A DNA stretch of 64,000 nucleotides from CAZLBC01 sp964557575 (GCA_964557575.1 CAZLBC010000013.1:1-64000); one strand, 5' to 3'; positions 17,230 through 25,882 are shown, numbered from the stretch's first letter. Program-made: numbers and translations. The notes: generated by a model from the sequence alone, not told the origin.

Positions 17230-17676
17230 TCACTTCTCGTTTATCGTTCCGCCCGCCTCGGCTATTTTGCTTTTGGCGGCAGCGGAAAACCTGTCTGCGG
17301 AAACTGTCAGTTTTTTCGTCACCTCTCCCCTGCCCAGTATCTTGACCGGTAGCTTCTCGTCAGCTATCAGCCGAGCCTCCTTCAATGCGACCGCATCAAC
17401 CTCGGCATCGTTTTCAAACACGCGATCCAGATCGTCGAGATTGATGCACTGGTATCGTTTTTGAAACCGGGCATTGTTAAATCCCACCTTGGGCAATCGT
17501 GCAAGGCTGGGGTTCTGCCCACCCTCGTAACCCATTCGTTTTTTCGACCCGCTCCGCGAACCGTATCCCTTGTGGCCGCGACCGCAGGTCTTGCCCATAC
17601 CGGAACCGTCCCCCCTTCCCACCCGTTTTTTCTTCTTGCGCTTCGAGGAACGGGCAAGTATTTCGTCAAGTTTCAT
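17230..17676 (-). CDS. rplO: 50S ribosomal protein L15
   Basis: The 148-residue uL15 is a late-assembly protein of the large subunit. The Gly/Arg/Lys-rich N-terminal arm KRVGRGDGSGMGKTCGRG and the GFEGGQ-like segment YEGGQNPSLARLPK are typical. Its ATG overlaps the rpsE stop by four bases, leaving no room for rpmD (uL30), which in many bacteria lies exactly here. Confidence 0.97.
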   Translation of the reverse strand: MKLDEILARSSKRKKKKRVGRGDGSGMGKTCGRGHKGYGSRSGSKKRMGYEGGQNPSLARLPKVGFNNARFQKRYQCINLDDLDRVFENDAEVDAVALKEARLIADEKLPVKILGRGEVTKKLTVSADRFSAAAKSKIAEAGGTINEK

Positions 17677-18176
17677 AACTCTACTCCACGCAACTCACGT
17701 ATCTTCTCGGGGGAGCGAAGCTGCTTGAGAGCCTCCAACCCCGCGCGCACCAGATTTTTAGCGCTCGTAGAACCATATGCCTTCGTCAACAGATCATCGA
17801 TGCCGGCAAGTTCAAAAAGAGGACGAACGTTTTTGCCGGCTATCACGCCGGTACCGGGAGATGCGGGTATCAGGGCGACCTTTGAGGCTCCGCTGCGCCC
17901 GATAACCTTGTGCGGTATCGTTTTACCGCTGAGGGGAACCTCAATCATGCTCTTTATGGCTTCGCCCTTACCTTTTTCGACCGCAGACGGAACTTCGTTG
18001 GCCTTGCCATATCCGATACCGACCTTCCCGTTCTGGTCTCCAACCACCACGAGTGCGGCGAAGCTGAACTTCCGTCCGCCTTTAACGACCTTGGAACATC
18101 GGAATATCTGTATGACCCGCTCCTCGATCATTCCTTCTTCGTGTGATTCGTCTGTATGTGTTTTCTGCAAAGCCAA
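17673..18176 (-). CDS. rpsE: 30S ribosomal protein S5
   Basis: The 167-residue uS5 acts in decoding accuracy and mRNA unwinding at the entry channel. ERVIQIFRCSKVVKGGRKFSFAALVVVGD is the conserved double-stranded RNA-binding-like domain start, followed by GYGKANEVPSAVEKG. The start is a TTG at 18176 preceded by AAGGAGC seven bases upstream. An internal ATG at 18131 would remove 15 residues. Overlap with rplO implies coupling. Confidence 0.97.
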   Translation of the reverse strand: MALQKTHTDESHEEGMIEERVIQIFRCSKVVKGGRKFSFAALVVVGDQNGKVGIGYGKANEVPSAVEKGKGEAIKSMIEVPLSGKTIPHKVIGRSGASKVALIPASPGTGVIAGKNVRPLFELAGIDDLLTKAYGSTSAKNLVRAGLEALKQLRSPEKIRELRGVEL

Positions 18177-18190
18177 TAGTTGCTCCTTAT

Positions 18191-18562
18191 CTAAAACGCC
18201 AGGCCGCCTTCACGGGCGGCATCGGCAAGCGACCGGACACGGCCGTGATATTTATAACCGTTCCTGTCAAAAACAACTTTCTTGACCCCCTGCGCCGAGG
18301 CCTTTTTCGCAAGCTCCTTCCCCACTGCGGCGGCGGCTTCGCAATTCCCCCCCTTCACCACCTTGAGGCCGGAATCCCGCGACGAGACGGAAACAAGGGT
18401 TTTGCCGGACAAATCATCGATAACCTGTGCATAGATGTTGGTATTACTGCGGAAAACGGTAAGCCGGGGGCGATCCGGTACGCCAAACGCGGTTTTCCTG
18501 GTATGCTTTTTGCGGCGTTGCCTTCTTTTGTTTTTCAGGATAGTTTTGCTCATAATAGTCAA
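18191..18562 (-). CDS. rplR: 50S ribosomal protein L18
   Basis: The 123-residue uL18 binds 5S rRNA with L5. RPRLTVFRSNTNIYAQVIDD and the C-terminal VVFDRNGYKYHGRVRSLADAAREGG are diagnostic. The N-terminus is the usual basic arm. It lies between rplF and rpsE in the standard spc order. Confidence 0.97.
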   Translation of the reverse strand: MTIMSKTILKNKRRQRRKKHTRKTAFGVPDRPRLTVFRSNTNIYAQVIDDLSGKTLVSVSSRDSGLKVVKGGNCEAAAAVGKELAKKASAQGVKKVVFDRNGYKYHGRVRSLADAAREGGLAF

Positions 18563-18577
18563 CCGTATTAATGCCTT

Positions 18578-19150
18578 TTAGAGCTCTCCGCCAACGAACG
18601 ACTTGCCGAGCTTTCGACGCACGACCTCTCCCTTGTACCGAACGCCCTTGCCCTTGTACGGCTCGGGAGGCCGCGTCCGCCTGCACTCGGCTGCGAATTC
18701 ACCGACCACCTGCTTGTCACAACCTTTTACGGTAAATCTGGCGGGATCGGTATCACCCCGCGCCTGTGGCACATCAATAACGACTTCGACGCCCGCCGGT
18801 ACCGTGAGGACTTCCGGGTGGCTCTTGCCGCACGTAATGCTCAACGTGTTACCGCTGAGATTCACACCGTATCCGACACCGTAAATCTCGAGGCTTTTTT
18901 GATACCCGCTCGTCACTCCTTCAACCATGTTGTTGACAAGGCTTCGGGTTAAACCCTGAAAGGCATCCACGCGACGGTCTTCACTTATGGCGTTAATCAG
19001 AATTCTGTTGTCTTCGACGACAACTTCGACTTCAGGCCGGTGCGTGTAATTCAAGGCGCCCAGTTGTCCCGTGACCATAACGGTACGACCGGCAACATCT
19101 ATCGTCACGCCGTCGGGAATCGGGATCGGTTTTCGTCCTATTCTTGCCAT
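18578..19150 (-). CDS. rplF: 50S ribosomal protein L6
   Basis: The 190-residue uL6 sits near the factor-binding site at the base of the L7/L12 stalk. MARIGRKPIPIPDGV is the standard start. Twelve codons upstream in frame (to 19186) overlap rpsH and are unlikely to be used. Both tandem L6 folds are present, with the PEPYKGKGVRYKGEVVRRK signature at the C-terminus. Confidence 0.97.
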   Translation of the reverse strand: MARIGRKPIPIPDGVTIDVAGRTVMVTGQLGALNYTHRPEVEVVVEDNRILINAISEDRRVDAFQGLTRSLVNNMVEGVTSGYQKSLEIYGVGYGVNLSGNTLSITCGKSHPEVLTVPAGVEVVIDVPQARGDTDPARFTVKGCDKQVVGEFAAECRRTRPPEPYKGKGVRYKGEVVRRKLGKSFVGGEL

Positions 19151-19151
19151 C

Positions 19152-19544
19152 TTATTCCACCAAACAGAGAACTTCGCCACCGACATTTTTCTTGATGCAT
19201 TCGCGGTTGCTCATAACACCGCTGCTGGTCGAGACAACCGAAATACCCATGCCGTTCAAGGGGCTCGGCAACTCTTCAACACCGCTGTATATCCGGGCAC
19301 CAGGCTTGCTGGTCCTCTGGATGCTGACAATAACATCCTCACCTCGAGGACCGTATTTAAGATCCAGCCTGAGTATTCCCTGCTTCTGATCATCAATCCG
19401 GGTGTAGTCTTCGATGTATCCCTCCGCCTTTAGTACCCGGCAGATGCCCTCGCACAGTTTTGAACAGGGAGCCTGTACCGTGGCGTGGCGCGAACGCAAC
19501 GCGTTTCGAACCCGCGTCAGCATATCGGCAATAGGATCAGACAT
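19152..19544 (-). CDS. rpsH: 30S ribosomal protein S8
   Basis: The 130-residue uS8 (MSDPIADMLTRVRNALRS) organises the 16S rRNA central domain. The C-terminal STSSGVMSNRECIKKNVGGEVL signature is intact. A GAGGTGA site is nine bases from this ATG. An ATG two codons earlier (19550) is closer than ideal. In E. coli, S8 represses the spc operon near rplE. I could not identify such a site here. Confidence 0.97.
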   Translation of the reverse strand: MSDPIADMLTRVRNALRSRHATVQAPCSKLCEGICRVLKAEGYIEDYTRIDDQKQGILRLDLKYGPRGEDVIVSIQRTSKPGARIYSGVEELPSPLNGMGISVVSTSSGVMSNRECIKKNVGGEVLCLVE

Positions 19545-19562
19545 ACTCATTGGTCACCTCGT

Positions 19563-19748
19563 TCACCAACTGGCCTTTTTCATGCCCGGAATTTTACCTT
19601 CGCTCGCCAGCTTTCGAAGGCAAATACGGCAAATCCTGAACTTGCGATACACGCTGCGGGATCTGCCGCACAATTCACAACGGCGTATAACGCGCGTTGA
19701 AAACTTCGGTTTTCTTTTTGCTTTGGCTATGTGAGCCTTTGTCGCCAT
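19563..19748 (-). CDS. rpsN: 30S ribosomal protein S14, zinc-binding type
   Basis: A 61-residue uS14 of the short, zinc-containing class: the two Cys pairs CELC and CRIC are separated by 12 residues, followed by LRKLASEGKIPGMKKASW. It sits in the small-subunit head and is in the normal place between rplE and rpsH. Confidence 0.97.
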   Translation of the reverse strand: MATKAHIAKAKRKPKFSTRVIRRCELCGRSRSVYRKFRICRICLRKLASEGKIPGMKKASW

Positions 19749-19778
19749 CTGTGCAAAATCCTCTCAATCAGTCACGGT

Positions 19779-20327
19779 TTAATCGCTTCGAAAAGGCATA
19801 CCGAGCATGCTCAGGAGACTGCGAGCCTGTTCGTCGTTGTCGGAAGATGTATGAAAGGCGATGTTCATCCCCTGTACAAAAGAGATGCTGCTCGGGTCTA
19901 TCTCGGGAAAGGCGGACTGTTCCGAAAGTCCCATATTGTAATTTCCGTTTCCGTCGAATGAAGAGGGATTCAGGCCGCGGAAATCACGCACGCGGGGAAT
20001 CACGATTGAGATCAAGCGGTCGATAAACTCGTACATCCGCTCTCGTCGGAGAGTGACCTTCAGGCCGACGGGCATACCGGCGCGGATATTGAAATTGCTG
20101 ACGGACTTGCGGGCCTTCATGACAACAGGTTGCTGCCCGGCGATCAGCGCCAGTTGTGCCTGCGACTCCTCGAGCTTGTTCTTTTCCTTCTTGGCATCAC
20201 CGACACCCATGGAAATGACGATTTTTTCAAGCCGGGGCACAGCCATCACGTTCCCGATCGAAAACTGCTCCTTTAATCGAGAGGCGATTTCTTTTCTGTA
20301 TTCATTCAGCAGACGAGCCATTGACAT
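19779..20327 (-). CDS. rplE: 50S ribosomal protein L5
   Basis: The 182-residue uL5 binds 5S rRNA and contacts the P-site tRNA. LEKIVISMGVGDAKKEKN and DFRGLNPSSFDGNGNYNMG are characteristic, the latter being the conserved loop. The ATG at 20327 has a GAGGTAGGG site directly upstream. It follows rplX with only eight bases between. Confidence 0.97.
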   Translation of the reverse strand: MSMARLLNEYRKEIASRLKEQFSIGNVMAVPRLEKIVISMGVGDAKKEKNKLEESQAQLALIAGQQPVVMKARKSVSNFNIRAGMPVGLKVTLRRERMYEFIDRLISIVIPRVRDFRGLNPSSFDGNGNYNMGLSEQSAFPEIDPSSISFVQGMNIAFHTSSDNDEQARSLLSMLGMPFRSD

Positions 20328-20335
20328 CCCTACCT

Positions 20336-20677
20336 CTATCCGGATTTACCGAGGGCACCAAGTGAGGCGCCGCTTTTTCTGGCGTACCGTTCCTTCTTGC
20401 CGTCCTTCGTCAAACGAAAGCCCACCCTGGTCGGTTGTGACGTTTCCGGATCCACAACCATGACATTGGAAATATCAACGGGCATCTCTTTCTGGATGCG
20501 ACCGCCCTGCGGGTGCTTTCGGCTCGGTTTCATGTGACGGTATACACGGTTGACTCCCTGTACGAGGACGGTGCCTTTCTTGGGATAGACCGCAAGTACC
20601 TCGCCGGTAGTACCCGTCGCGGCGTCGTCCCCGCTGATAACTACAACCATGTCGCCTTTTTTGATCTTGCTTGCCAC
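20336..20677 (-). CDS. rplX: 50S ribosomal protein L24
   Basis: The 113-residue uL24 starts large-subunit assembly and lies at the tunnel exit. It begins with a KOW motif (KIKKGDMVVVISGDDAA), followed by GTVLVQGVNRVYRHMKPS and the VGFRLTKDGKKERYARKSG tail. It overlaps neither neighbour and is spaced three bases from rplN. Confidence 0.97.
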   Translation of the reverse strand: MASKIKKGDMVVVISGDDAATGTTGEVLAVYPKKGTVLVQGVNRVYRHMKPSRKHPQGGRIQKEMPVDISNVMVVDPETSQPTRVGFRLTKDGKKERYARKSGASLGALGKSG

Positions 20678-20680
20678 TGT

Positions 20681-21070
20681 TCAAACCACCTCTGTCGCCA
20701 GGGATATTATTTTCATGTAGTTCTTTTCGCGCAGCTCGCGCGCCACGGCACCGAAAATTCTCGTGCCCCGGGGGTTTCCATCGGCATCGAGTACCACCGC
20801 AGCATTGTCATCAAAACGAATATAGCTGCCGTCTTTTCGGCGAACCGGCGCACTGGTACGGACAAGCACGCACCTGACCAGGTCGCCTGCTTTTATTTCG
20901 CTCGACGGTATTGCCTTTTTTACGCTGCAAACAATCACGTCGCCGAGCTTGGCCGTTCTCCTGGAAAGGCCTTTCTTGCGAGAAGTCGAACCGCCGAGCA
21001 CTTTTATACACTGCACTTCCCGCGCGCCGGAATTATCAGCCACCGTCAACTTGGATTCTACTTGAATCAC
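20681..21070 (-). CDS. rplN: 50S ribosomal protein L14
   Basis: The 129-residue uL14 forms an intersubunit bridge and the docking site for several factors. MIQVESKLTVADNSGAREV at the start, VRTSAPVRRKDGSYIRFDDN and the C-terminal FGAVARELREKNYMKIISLA are standard. A short insertion (GGSTSRKKGLSRRTAKLGD) is within normal variation. It follows rpsQ. Confidence 0.97.
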   Translation of the reverse strand: MIQVESKLTVADNSGAREVQCIKVLGGSTSRKKGLSRRTAKLGDVIVCSVKKAIPSSEIKAGDLVRCVLVRTSAPVRRKDGSYIRFDDNAAVVLDADGNPRGTRIFGAVARELREKNYMKIISLATEVV

Positions 21071-21097
21071 CTGATTATCCTATCTTGAGCCTGTCAT

Positions 21098-21382
21098 TCA
21101 ACCAGACGCCGCGGCCCGTACGATCTTGAACAGCCGATGAGCTTTGCGCTTGCTCAACGGCCTGGTGGTAACCACTTCCACGATATCACCGACCCCCGCC
21201 CTGTTGTGCTCGTCGTGTACGGCCAGTCGCGTCCGCTTCCTGATATACTTTTTATATAGCGGATGCTTGACCAGATTCATGACATCCACGGTGATGGTCT
21301 TGTCACCGCTCTTCGACACAACCTCTCCTCTGAGGCTTTTGTGAAGAGGTCTCTCTTTTTGCTTTTCGCTCGTTCCAGTCAT
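21098..21382 (-). CDS. rpsQ: 30S ribosomal protein S17
   Basis: The 94-residue uS17 is an OB-fold primary binder of 16S rRNA. LRGEVVSKSGDKTITVDV and VGDIVEVVTTRPLSKRKAHRL are diagnostic. The ATG at 21382 is chosen because AAGGAG lies ten bases upstream. An upstream in-frame ATG at 21421 would run through the end of rpmC. Confidence 0.95.
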   Translation of the reverse strand: MTGTSEKQKERPLHKSLRGEVVSKSGDKTITVDVMNLVKHPLYKKYIRKRTRLAVHDEHNRAGVGDIVEVVTTRPLSKRKAHRLFKIVRAAASG

Positions 21383-21407
21383 GTACAGACAATCTCCTTC
21401 GGCGGGG

Positions 21408-21626
21408 TTACTCTGCATCACTCCGCCTGGTGCGGAGCGCGCGTTGCCGGATCTCGGTCAGTATGCGTGCAATATCACGTTTCGCCGTCTTGATGAGGGA
21501 CGGATCTTCAAGCTTTTCGGTAACTGCCTGACTCCGAAGGTCAAACAGATGCCGTCGGATGTTATCCAGTTCCAAATCCAGTTCCTGGTCAGACAACTGT
21601 CGTACTTCTTCTATTTTCATCATCAT
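21408..21626 (-). CDS. rpmC: 50S ribosomal protein L29
   Basis: The small uL29 lies near the tunnel exit and helps dock signal recognition particle and trigger factor. The core IEEVRQLSDQELDLELDNIR is typical, and the two-helix hairpin continues to the end. Three consecutive ATG codons (21618-21626) precede KIEEV, so the exact start is within two codons. An upstream ATG at 21719 would overlap rplP. Confidence 0.93.
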   Translation of the reverse strand: MMMKIEEVRQLSDQELDLELDNIRRHLFDLRSQAVTEKLEDPSLIKTAKRDIARILTEIRQRALRTRRSDAE

Positions 21627-21648
21627 ATCCAGATTGATAAAACAGACA

Positions 21649-22065
21649 CTACAGGCCGTGTTTTCTTGCCGCCATGCGACACCGTACCGGGAGCTTATTG
21701 GCCATTCTGGCCAAGGCATCCCGAGCGATTTCCTGCGTCACACCACCGACTTCATACAGGATCGTCCCCGGCTTTACCACGGCAACCCAGTCCTTGGTCT
21801 CACCCTTCCCCTTTCCCATGCGGGTTTCGAGCGGCTTTGCGCTGACGGGCTTATCGGGAAAAATACGGATGAAAACCCGGCCCTCGCCATGAAGGTAATG
21901 CGTCCCCGCGACACGGGCAGCTTCAATCTGCCGGGCGGTGATCCACCCGGCTTCGGTTGCCTGAAGCCCAAAATCGCCATAGGCGACCGTGTTGCCGCGC
22001 GTGGCTTTTCCGCGCATTTTTCCCCGCATCTGCTTGCGGTACTTGATTCTCTTCGGCATCAACAT
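21649..22065 (-). CDS. rplP: 50S ribosomal protein L16
   Basis: The 138-residue uL16 supports the peptidyl-transferase centre and the A-site tRNA. MLMPKRIKYRKQMRGKMRGKA at the start, GDFGLQATEAGWITARQIEAAR and the RMGKGKGETKDWVAVVKPG segment are conserved. It follows rpsC by about 18 bases. Confidence 0.97.
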   Translation of the reverse strand: MLMPKRIKYRKQMRGKMRGKATRGNTVAYGDFGLQATEAGWITARQIEAARVAGTHYLHGEGRVFIRIFPDKPVSAKPLETRMGKGKGETKDWVAVVKPGTILYEVGGVTQEIARDALARMANKLPVRCRMAARKHGL

Positions 22066-22083
22066 AAACGCGTATCCTCGTTA

Positions 22084-22785
22084 TTACTCTTGGCTTTCGG
22101 CCTTGTGGCTGACACCGAACCGTTTCGATCCGTTGCCGCCGGCTGTTTCCGAAAATCTACCCCGGTAGATCCAGACTTTCACTCCGATAGCACCGTAGGT
22201 CGTAAAACACGGAACAAAGCCGTAATCGACGTCCGCCTCCAGCGTGTGGAGGGGTATACTGCCGATGATTTTCGTTTCCGTTCTTCCCATCTCAGAACCG
22301 CCGAGCCGCCCCGAGAGGATTATTTTGACCCCTTTCGCCCCCGCCTGGATGACGCCTTCCGCCCGCCGTCTCATCACAAATCGGAAACTGCTGCGGCGGG
22401 CCAGTTGCTCGGCAATACCTTCGGCGACAAGCTTGGCATCCAGATCAGCGTTGCGGATCTCGACGATATTTATATTGACTTTTCGGTTCGTGAGGTCTTC
22501 CAGCGCGTCTTTCAGCTTGTCCACCTCGGAACCCTTGGGACCGATAACTATTCCCGGCCTGCCGGTTTTCAGGATGACCTTGACTTCCTCGCGGGTGCGC
22601 TCGATCTCGATTGAACTGACGGCTCCGAACGGCGGCGTCCTGTTCAATCGCCGGTCGAGGAATTCTCGTATCTTCTGATCCTCAACCAGGAACTCTCCGT
22701 AATTGCTTTTGGGCGCATACCAGCGGCTCTTCCAATCGCGGGTAATACCTGTCCTGAAACCTTCGGGATTAACTTTCTGGCCCAT
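22084..22785 (-). CDS. rpsC: 30S ribosomal protein S3
   Basis: The 233-residue uS3 forms part of the mRNA entry channel. MGQKVNPEGFRTGITRDWKS opens the protein, a KH domain with GRPGIVIGPKGSEVDKLK follows, and the C-terminal domain has GRLGGSEMGRTE and PLHTLEADVDYG. Its ATG touches the rplV stop codon (shared base), so it is probably coupled. Confidence 0.97.
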   Translation of the reverse strand: MGQKVNPEGFRTGITRDWKSRWYAPKSNYGEFLVEDQKIREFLDRRLNRTPPFGAVSSIEIERTREEVKVILKTGRPGIVIGPKGSEVDKLKDALEDLTNRKVNINIVEIRNADLDAKLVAEGIAEQLARRSSFRFVMRRRAEGVIQAGAKGVKIILSGRLGGSEMGRTETKIIGSIPLHTLEADVDYGFVPCFTTYGAIGVKVWIYRGRFSETAGGNGSKRFGVSHKAESQE

Positions 22786-23120
22786 CAGTTCCCCCTCTCT
22801 TCCAGGGCTACCGAAATGTGGCTCGTCCGCTTCAGAATACCGTGAGCCCGTCCCCGGTCCTTGGGCCTGAACCGTTTCAGTGTCGGTCCTTCCTCGACCC
22901 TGACATCGGCAATATACAAAGCATTCATATCCGCTTCCTGTTCATTGGCATTCGCCGCAGCGCTGGCGAGTACCTTCTCGACAAATCCGGCGGCGCGGTT
23001 GTGGGTCAACTTCAGTATGTTAAGCGCATCCTGAAGCTCTCGCCGACGTATCATATTCGCCACCCCGCGTACCTTCCGGGGTGCTATCCTGGCAAACCTG
23101 TGTTTCGCTACCCAAGCCAT
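22785..23120 (-). CDS. rplV: 50S ribosomal protein L22
   Basis: The 111-residue uL22 lines the exit tunnel with its beta-hairpin (VEEGPTLKRFRPKDRGRAH). MAWVAKHRFARIAPRKVRGVA is the standard beginning. Thirty-five upstream in-frame codons overlap rpsS and are not used. It lies in normal S10-operon order between rpsS and rpsC. Confidence 0.96.
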   Translation of the reverse strand: MAWVAKHRFARIAPRKVRGVANMIRRRELQDALNILKLTHNRAAGFVEKVLASAAANANEQEADMNALYIADVRVEEGPTLKRFRPKDRGRAHGILKRTSHISVALEERGN

Positions 23121-23130
23121 TTTCTTTCGC

Positions 23131-23406
23131 TTATGCCTCTTTATCTCTTCTCGTCGAATGACCGCGGAACTTTCGGGTCGGGCTGAACTCTCCGAGCTTG
23201 TGACCGACCATATCCTCGGTGACATATATTTCTATGAAATCCTTGCCGTTGTGGACGGCAAAATTGTGACCGATAAATTCCGGGACAATCGTACACGCCC
23301 GCCGCCACGTCTTTATAGGCGTCCTCTCACCGGACTCCTTGGCGCGAATCACCTTGTTATACAGCTTCTCGTCTACATACGGGCCTTTTTTCAGGCTTCG
23401 TGCCAT
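23131..23406 (-). CDS. rpsS: 30S ribosomal protein S19
   Basis: The 91-residue uS19 lies in the head of the small subunit and forms a bridge with the large subunit. MARSLKKGPYVDEKLYNKV and the C-terminal HKLGEFSPTRKFRGHS are diagnostic. It follows rplB by about 18 bases. Confidence 0.97.
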   Translation of the reverse strand: MARSLKKGPYVDEKLYNKVIRAKESGERTPIKTWRRACTIVPEFIGHNFAVHNGKDFIEIYVTEDMVGHKLGEFSPTRKFRGHSTRRDKEA

Positions 23407-23424
23407 CCTGCGCTCCTGCTTATC

Positions 23425-24276
23425 TTAAAGAGTCAATTGTCCGCTTCGCTTGTTTCTTCTGCGGCGGAGAATCAGTTTGTTCGACGGCTTGTGCTTCCTG
23501 CGCGTCTTGCCGCCTTTGGATAACCTGCCGGTAGGCGAACACGGGTCCCTGCCGCCCGCGCGGCGCCCCTCGCCACCTCCCATGGGATGATCGACCGGAT
23601 TTTTGCACATCCCGCGAACATGCGGACGGCGCCCGCGATGCCGGGTTCTTCCCGCCTGCCCCCACCGCACCGAGGCGTGTTCCATGTTGCCGATAGCACC
23701 GATGGTCGCGCGGCATTTCAGATTGAGGTACCGGGTTTCACCGCTCGGCAACAACACAATGCCCATTTTGCCGGTCCGGGCAATCAGCCGGGCCGAAATG
23801 CCTGCGCTGCGGGCCATCTGGCCGCCGATGCCCGGGGTCAGTTCGATGTTGTGAATATCCATGCCCATGGGAATCTTCGACAGCGGCAGGCAGTGCCCGA
23901 GGCGCGGTTCGGCATCATCTCCCGACCGGATTCTCGTGCCCACCTTCAAACCCTGCGGCGCAAGGATATAGCGTTTCTCCCCGTCTTCGTATTGAACCAG
24001 CGCTATGTCGCAACTGCGATTCGGGTCGTATTCTATTGTCAACACCTCGGCAGAACTGTCATCCTTGTTGCGCTTAAAATCGATCAGACGGTACTGTCGC
24101 TTGTGGCCGCCCCCGCGGTGCCGCGTAGTAATCTTGCCGCTGTTGTTTCGCCCGCCCGTCCTGTTCAGCGTGCGGAGTAGCGACTTCTCGGGCTTATCGG
24201 TGGTCACTTCGGAATGAAGATTAACCGATGAATTTCTGCGCCCGGCGGATGTCTTTTTGTATTTTCTTATAGCCAC
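23425..24276 (-). CDS. rplB: 50S ribosomal protein L2
   Basis: The 283-residue uL2 is one of the most conserved large-subunit proteins and is needed for subunit joining and peptidyl transfer. RHRGGGHKRQYRLIDFKRNK, the LPSGETRYLNLKCRATIGAIGN region and the C-terminal NPVDHPMGGGEGR loop, with its functionally important histidine, are intact. Confidence 0.98.
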   Translation of the reverse strand: MAIRKYKKTSAGRRNSSVNLHSEVTTDKPEKSLLRTLNRTGGRNNSGKITTRHRGGGHKRQYRLIDFKRNKDDSSAEVLTIEYDPNRSCDIALVQYEDGEKRYILAPQGLKVGTRIRSGDDAEPRLGHCLPLSKIPMGMDIHNIELTPGIGGQMARSAGISARLIARTGKMGIVLLPSGETRYLNLKCRATIGAIGNMEHASVRWGQAGRTRHRGRRPHVRGMCKNPVDHPMGGGEGRRAGGRDPCSPTGRLSKGGKTRRKHKPSNKLILRRRRNKRSGQLTL

Positions 24277-24292
24277 AGTATTGTCCAGGTTA

Positions 24293-24577
24293 TTAGAAGA
24301 GCTCTATATGATCCTCGGCGGCAAGAACAACAACCGCCTTCTTGCGCTCTCGAGTATGGCTCATGATTTTGCCGGCCCGTCGAGGCTTTCCGGCCTTCCT
24401 CGCCGTTCGTACATCTTTGACTTTCACCTCGTAGAGCTTCTCAACGGCCTGCTTGATCTGCGATTTATTGGCCCGCGAGTCCACCTCAAAGGAATAGGCA
24501 TTCAACGCCTGCGCCTGAAATGCACTTTTTTCGGTTATCAGCGGCCTTATCAGGACGTTGTAAATGTCATTCTTCAT
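24293..24577 (-). CDS. rplW: 50S ribosomal protein L23
   Basis: The 94-residue uL23 sits at the tunnel exit and is the main dock for trigger factor and signal recognition particle. IYNVLIRPLITEKSAFQAQ and the SQIKQAVEKLYEVKVKDVRT segment are typical. The ATG at 24577 lies inside the last codons of rplD with a GGGGG site upstream, so translation is coupled. Nine extra upstream codons are possible but less likely. Confidence 0.95.
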   Translation of the reverse strand: MKNDIYNVLIRPLITEKSAFQAQALNAYSFEVDSRANKSQIKQAVEKLYEVKVKDVRTARKAGKPRRAGKIMSHTRERKKAVVVLAAEDHIELF

Positions 24578-25202
24578 CAGCGTCCCCCTTTCCACAGAAG
24601 ACATTCATGGCTTCGGATGTCATTACCATCTTCCGGCTGTTGAGCACATCCATAGCATTCAGATCCATGGCAACACGAACCGTGAGGTTCGAGATATTCC
24701 TGGATGAAAGGTAGATATTCCTGTCATTTTCGCCCAGCGCCAGAATGCACGACTTCTGTATATCAAGATTTTTGAGCAGGTCGGCGATTTTCCGGGTTTT
24801 CGGCTCGGCGATCTTCAGATCCTTGACGACCAGGAGGTCCTGGCCGAGCAGTTTTGCCAGTATCGCGGATAAGAGGGCTGCCCTGCGCATTTTCTTTGAC
24901 AAACGGGGCCGTCTTTTCTGCGGCCTCTTGGCGAAAATATGCGCACCGCCACGCAGCAGCGGGGCGTTTCTGCTTCCCCGGCGGGCATTGCCCGTACCCT
25001 TCTGGCGAAACAATTTCTTCGTCGAATACGCTGTTTCGGAACGGGACTTCGTCTTTGCCGTCGCCTGCTTGGACGCCGCGTGGTACGCAAGGACCGCCTG
25101 CTTTATCAGATCATACTTGACCTCTCCGCCGAAAATCGCTTCATCGATTTCCAGCGTGTCGATCTTTTTGCCGCTCGTGTTGTATACAGGGGCTTCCAAC
25201 AT
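24567..25202 (-). CDS. rplD: 50S ribosomal protein L4
   Basis: The 211-residue uL4 extends a loop into the exit tunnel (the RQKGTGNARRGSRNAPLLRGG segment, residues about 70-90). In E. coli it also represses the S10 operon through the leader. Here a hairpin-rich leader exists before rpsJ, so a similar feedback is possible but unproven. It lies between rplC and rplW. Confidence 0.97.
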   Translation of the reverse strand: MLEAPVYNTSGKKIDTLEIDEAIFGGEVKYDLIKQAVLAYHAASKQATAKTKSRSETAYSTKKLFRQKGTGNARRGSRNAPLLRGGAHIFAKRPQKRRPRLSKKMRRAALLSAILAKLLGQDLLVVKDLKIAEPKTRKIADLLKNLDIQKSCILALGENDRNIYLSSRNISNLTVRVAMDLNAMDVLNSRKMVMTSEAMNVFCGKGDADEE

Positions 25203-25231
25203 AGCCTCAGCACCAATTCAATTCGGGTTTG

Positions 25232-25882
25232 CTATCCGCATGATAGCGACTTACATATATCCACGTATCCCCCCTTGGGACCGGGTACCACACCCTTTAC
25301 CAGCAACAGGTTGTTCTCAACGTCAACCCTGATTAAACGCAGTTCGCGTGATGTCACGTTTTTACCACCCATTCTCCCCGCCATCCTCTTGCCCTTTTTG
25401 ATTTTTCCACCGGTTCCCAGGTTCGTACCGTGCCCGGCGATTGACCCGGGATGGCGGTCTCTCCGCTTGGTTCCATGGGTGGCCTTCAACCCGCAGAAAT
25501 TATAACGCCGCATGACGCCGGCAAAACCCTTTCCTTTACTTGTGCCTTTAACGTCAACCGACGCGACATCTTCAAACAGCGCAACGGTCAGTTCACTGCC
25601 CGGCTCACATTCCTCCGGCAATTCGTCGAGACGCACTTCGCTGACATACTTCTTGGGAGTCGTGTCGACTTTTGCAGCATGGCCGATAGCCGACTTCGTG
25701 GCCCGGTGAGGCCGCACTTCCTCATAACCCAACTGTATCGCGTTGTAACCGTCGGTCTCAGAGGTCTTCACCTGCAACACGGTACAGGGCCCCGCCTCTA
25801 CGACAGTCACGGGATGCAGAACGCCCTCTTCGTCGTATACCTGAGTCATGCCGATCTTTTTGCCGAGTATCGCAGGGTACAT
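25232..25882 (-). CDS. rplC: 50S ribosomal protein L3
   Basis: The 216-residue uL3 reaches towards the peptidyl-transferase centre. MYPAILGKKIGMTQVYDEEG starts the protein, KGKGFAGVMRRYNF and GSIAGHGTNLGTGGKIKKGK are the conserved extended-loop parts, with the Gln of many bacterial L3 proteins (GSIGQ) replaced by His-containing AGHG. It lies in normal order after rpsJ. Confidence 0.97.
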   Translation of the reverse strand: MYPAILGKKIGMTQVYDEEGVLHPVTVVEAGPCTVLQVKTSETDGYNAIQLGYEEVRPHRATKSAIGHAAKVDTTPKKYVSEVRLDELPEECEPGSELTVALFEDVASVDVKGTSKGKGFAGVMRRYNFCGLKATHGTKRRDRHPGSIAGHGTNLGTGGKIKKGKRMAGRMGGKNVTSRELRLIRVDVENNLLLVKGVVPGPKGGYVDICKSLSCG

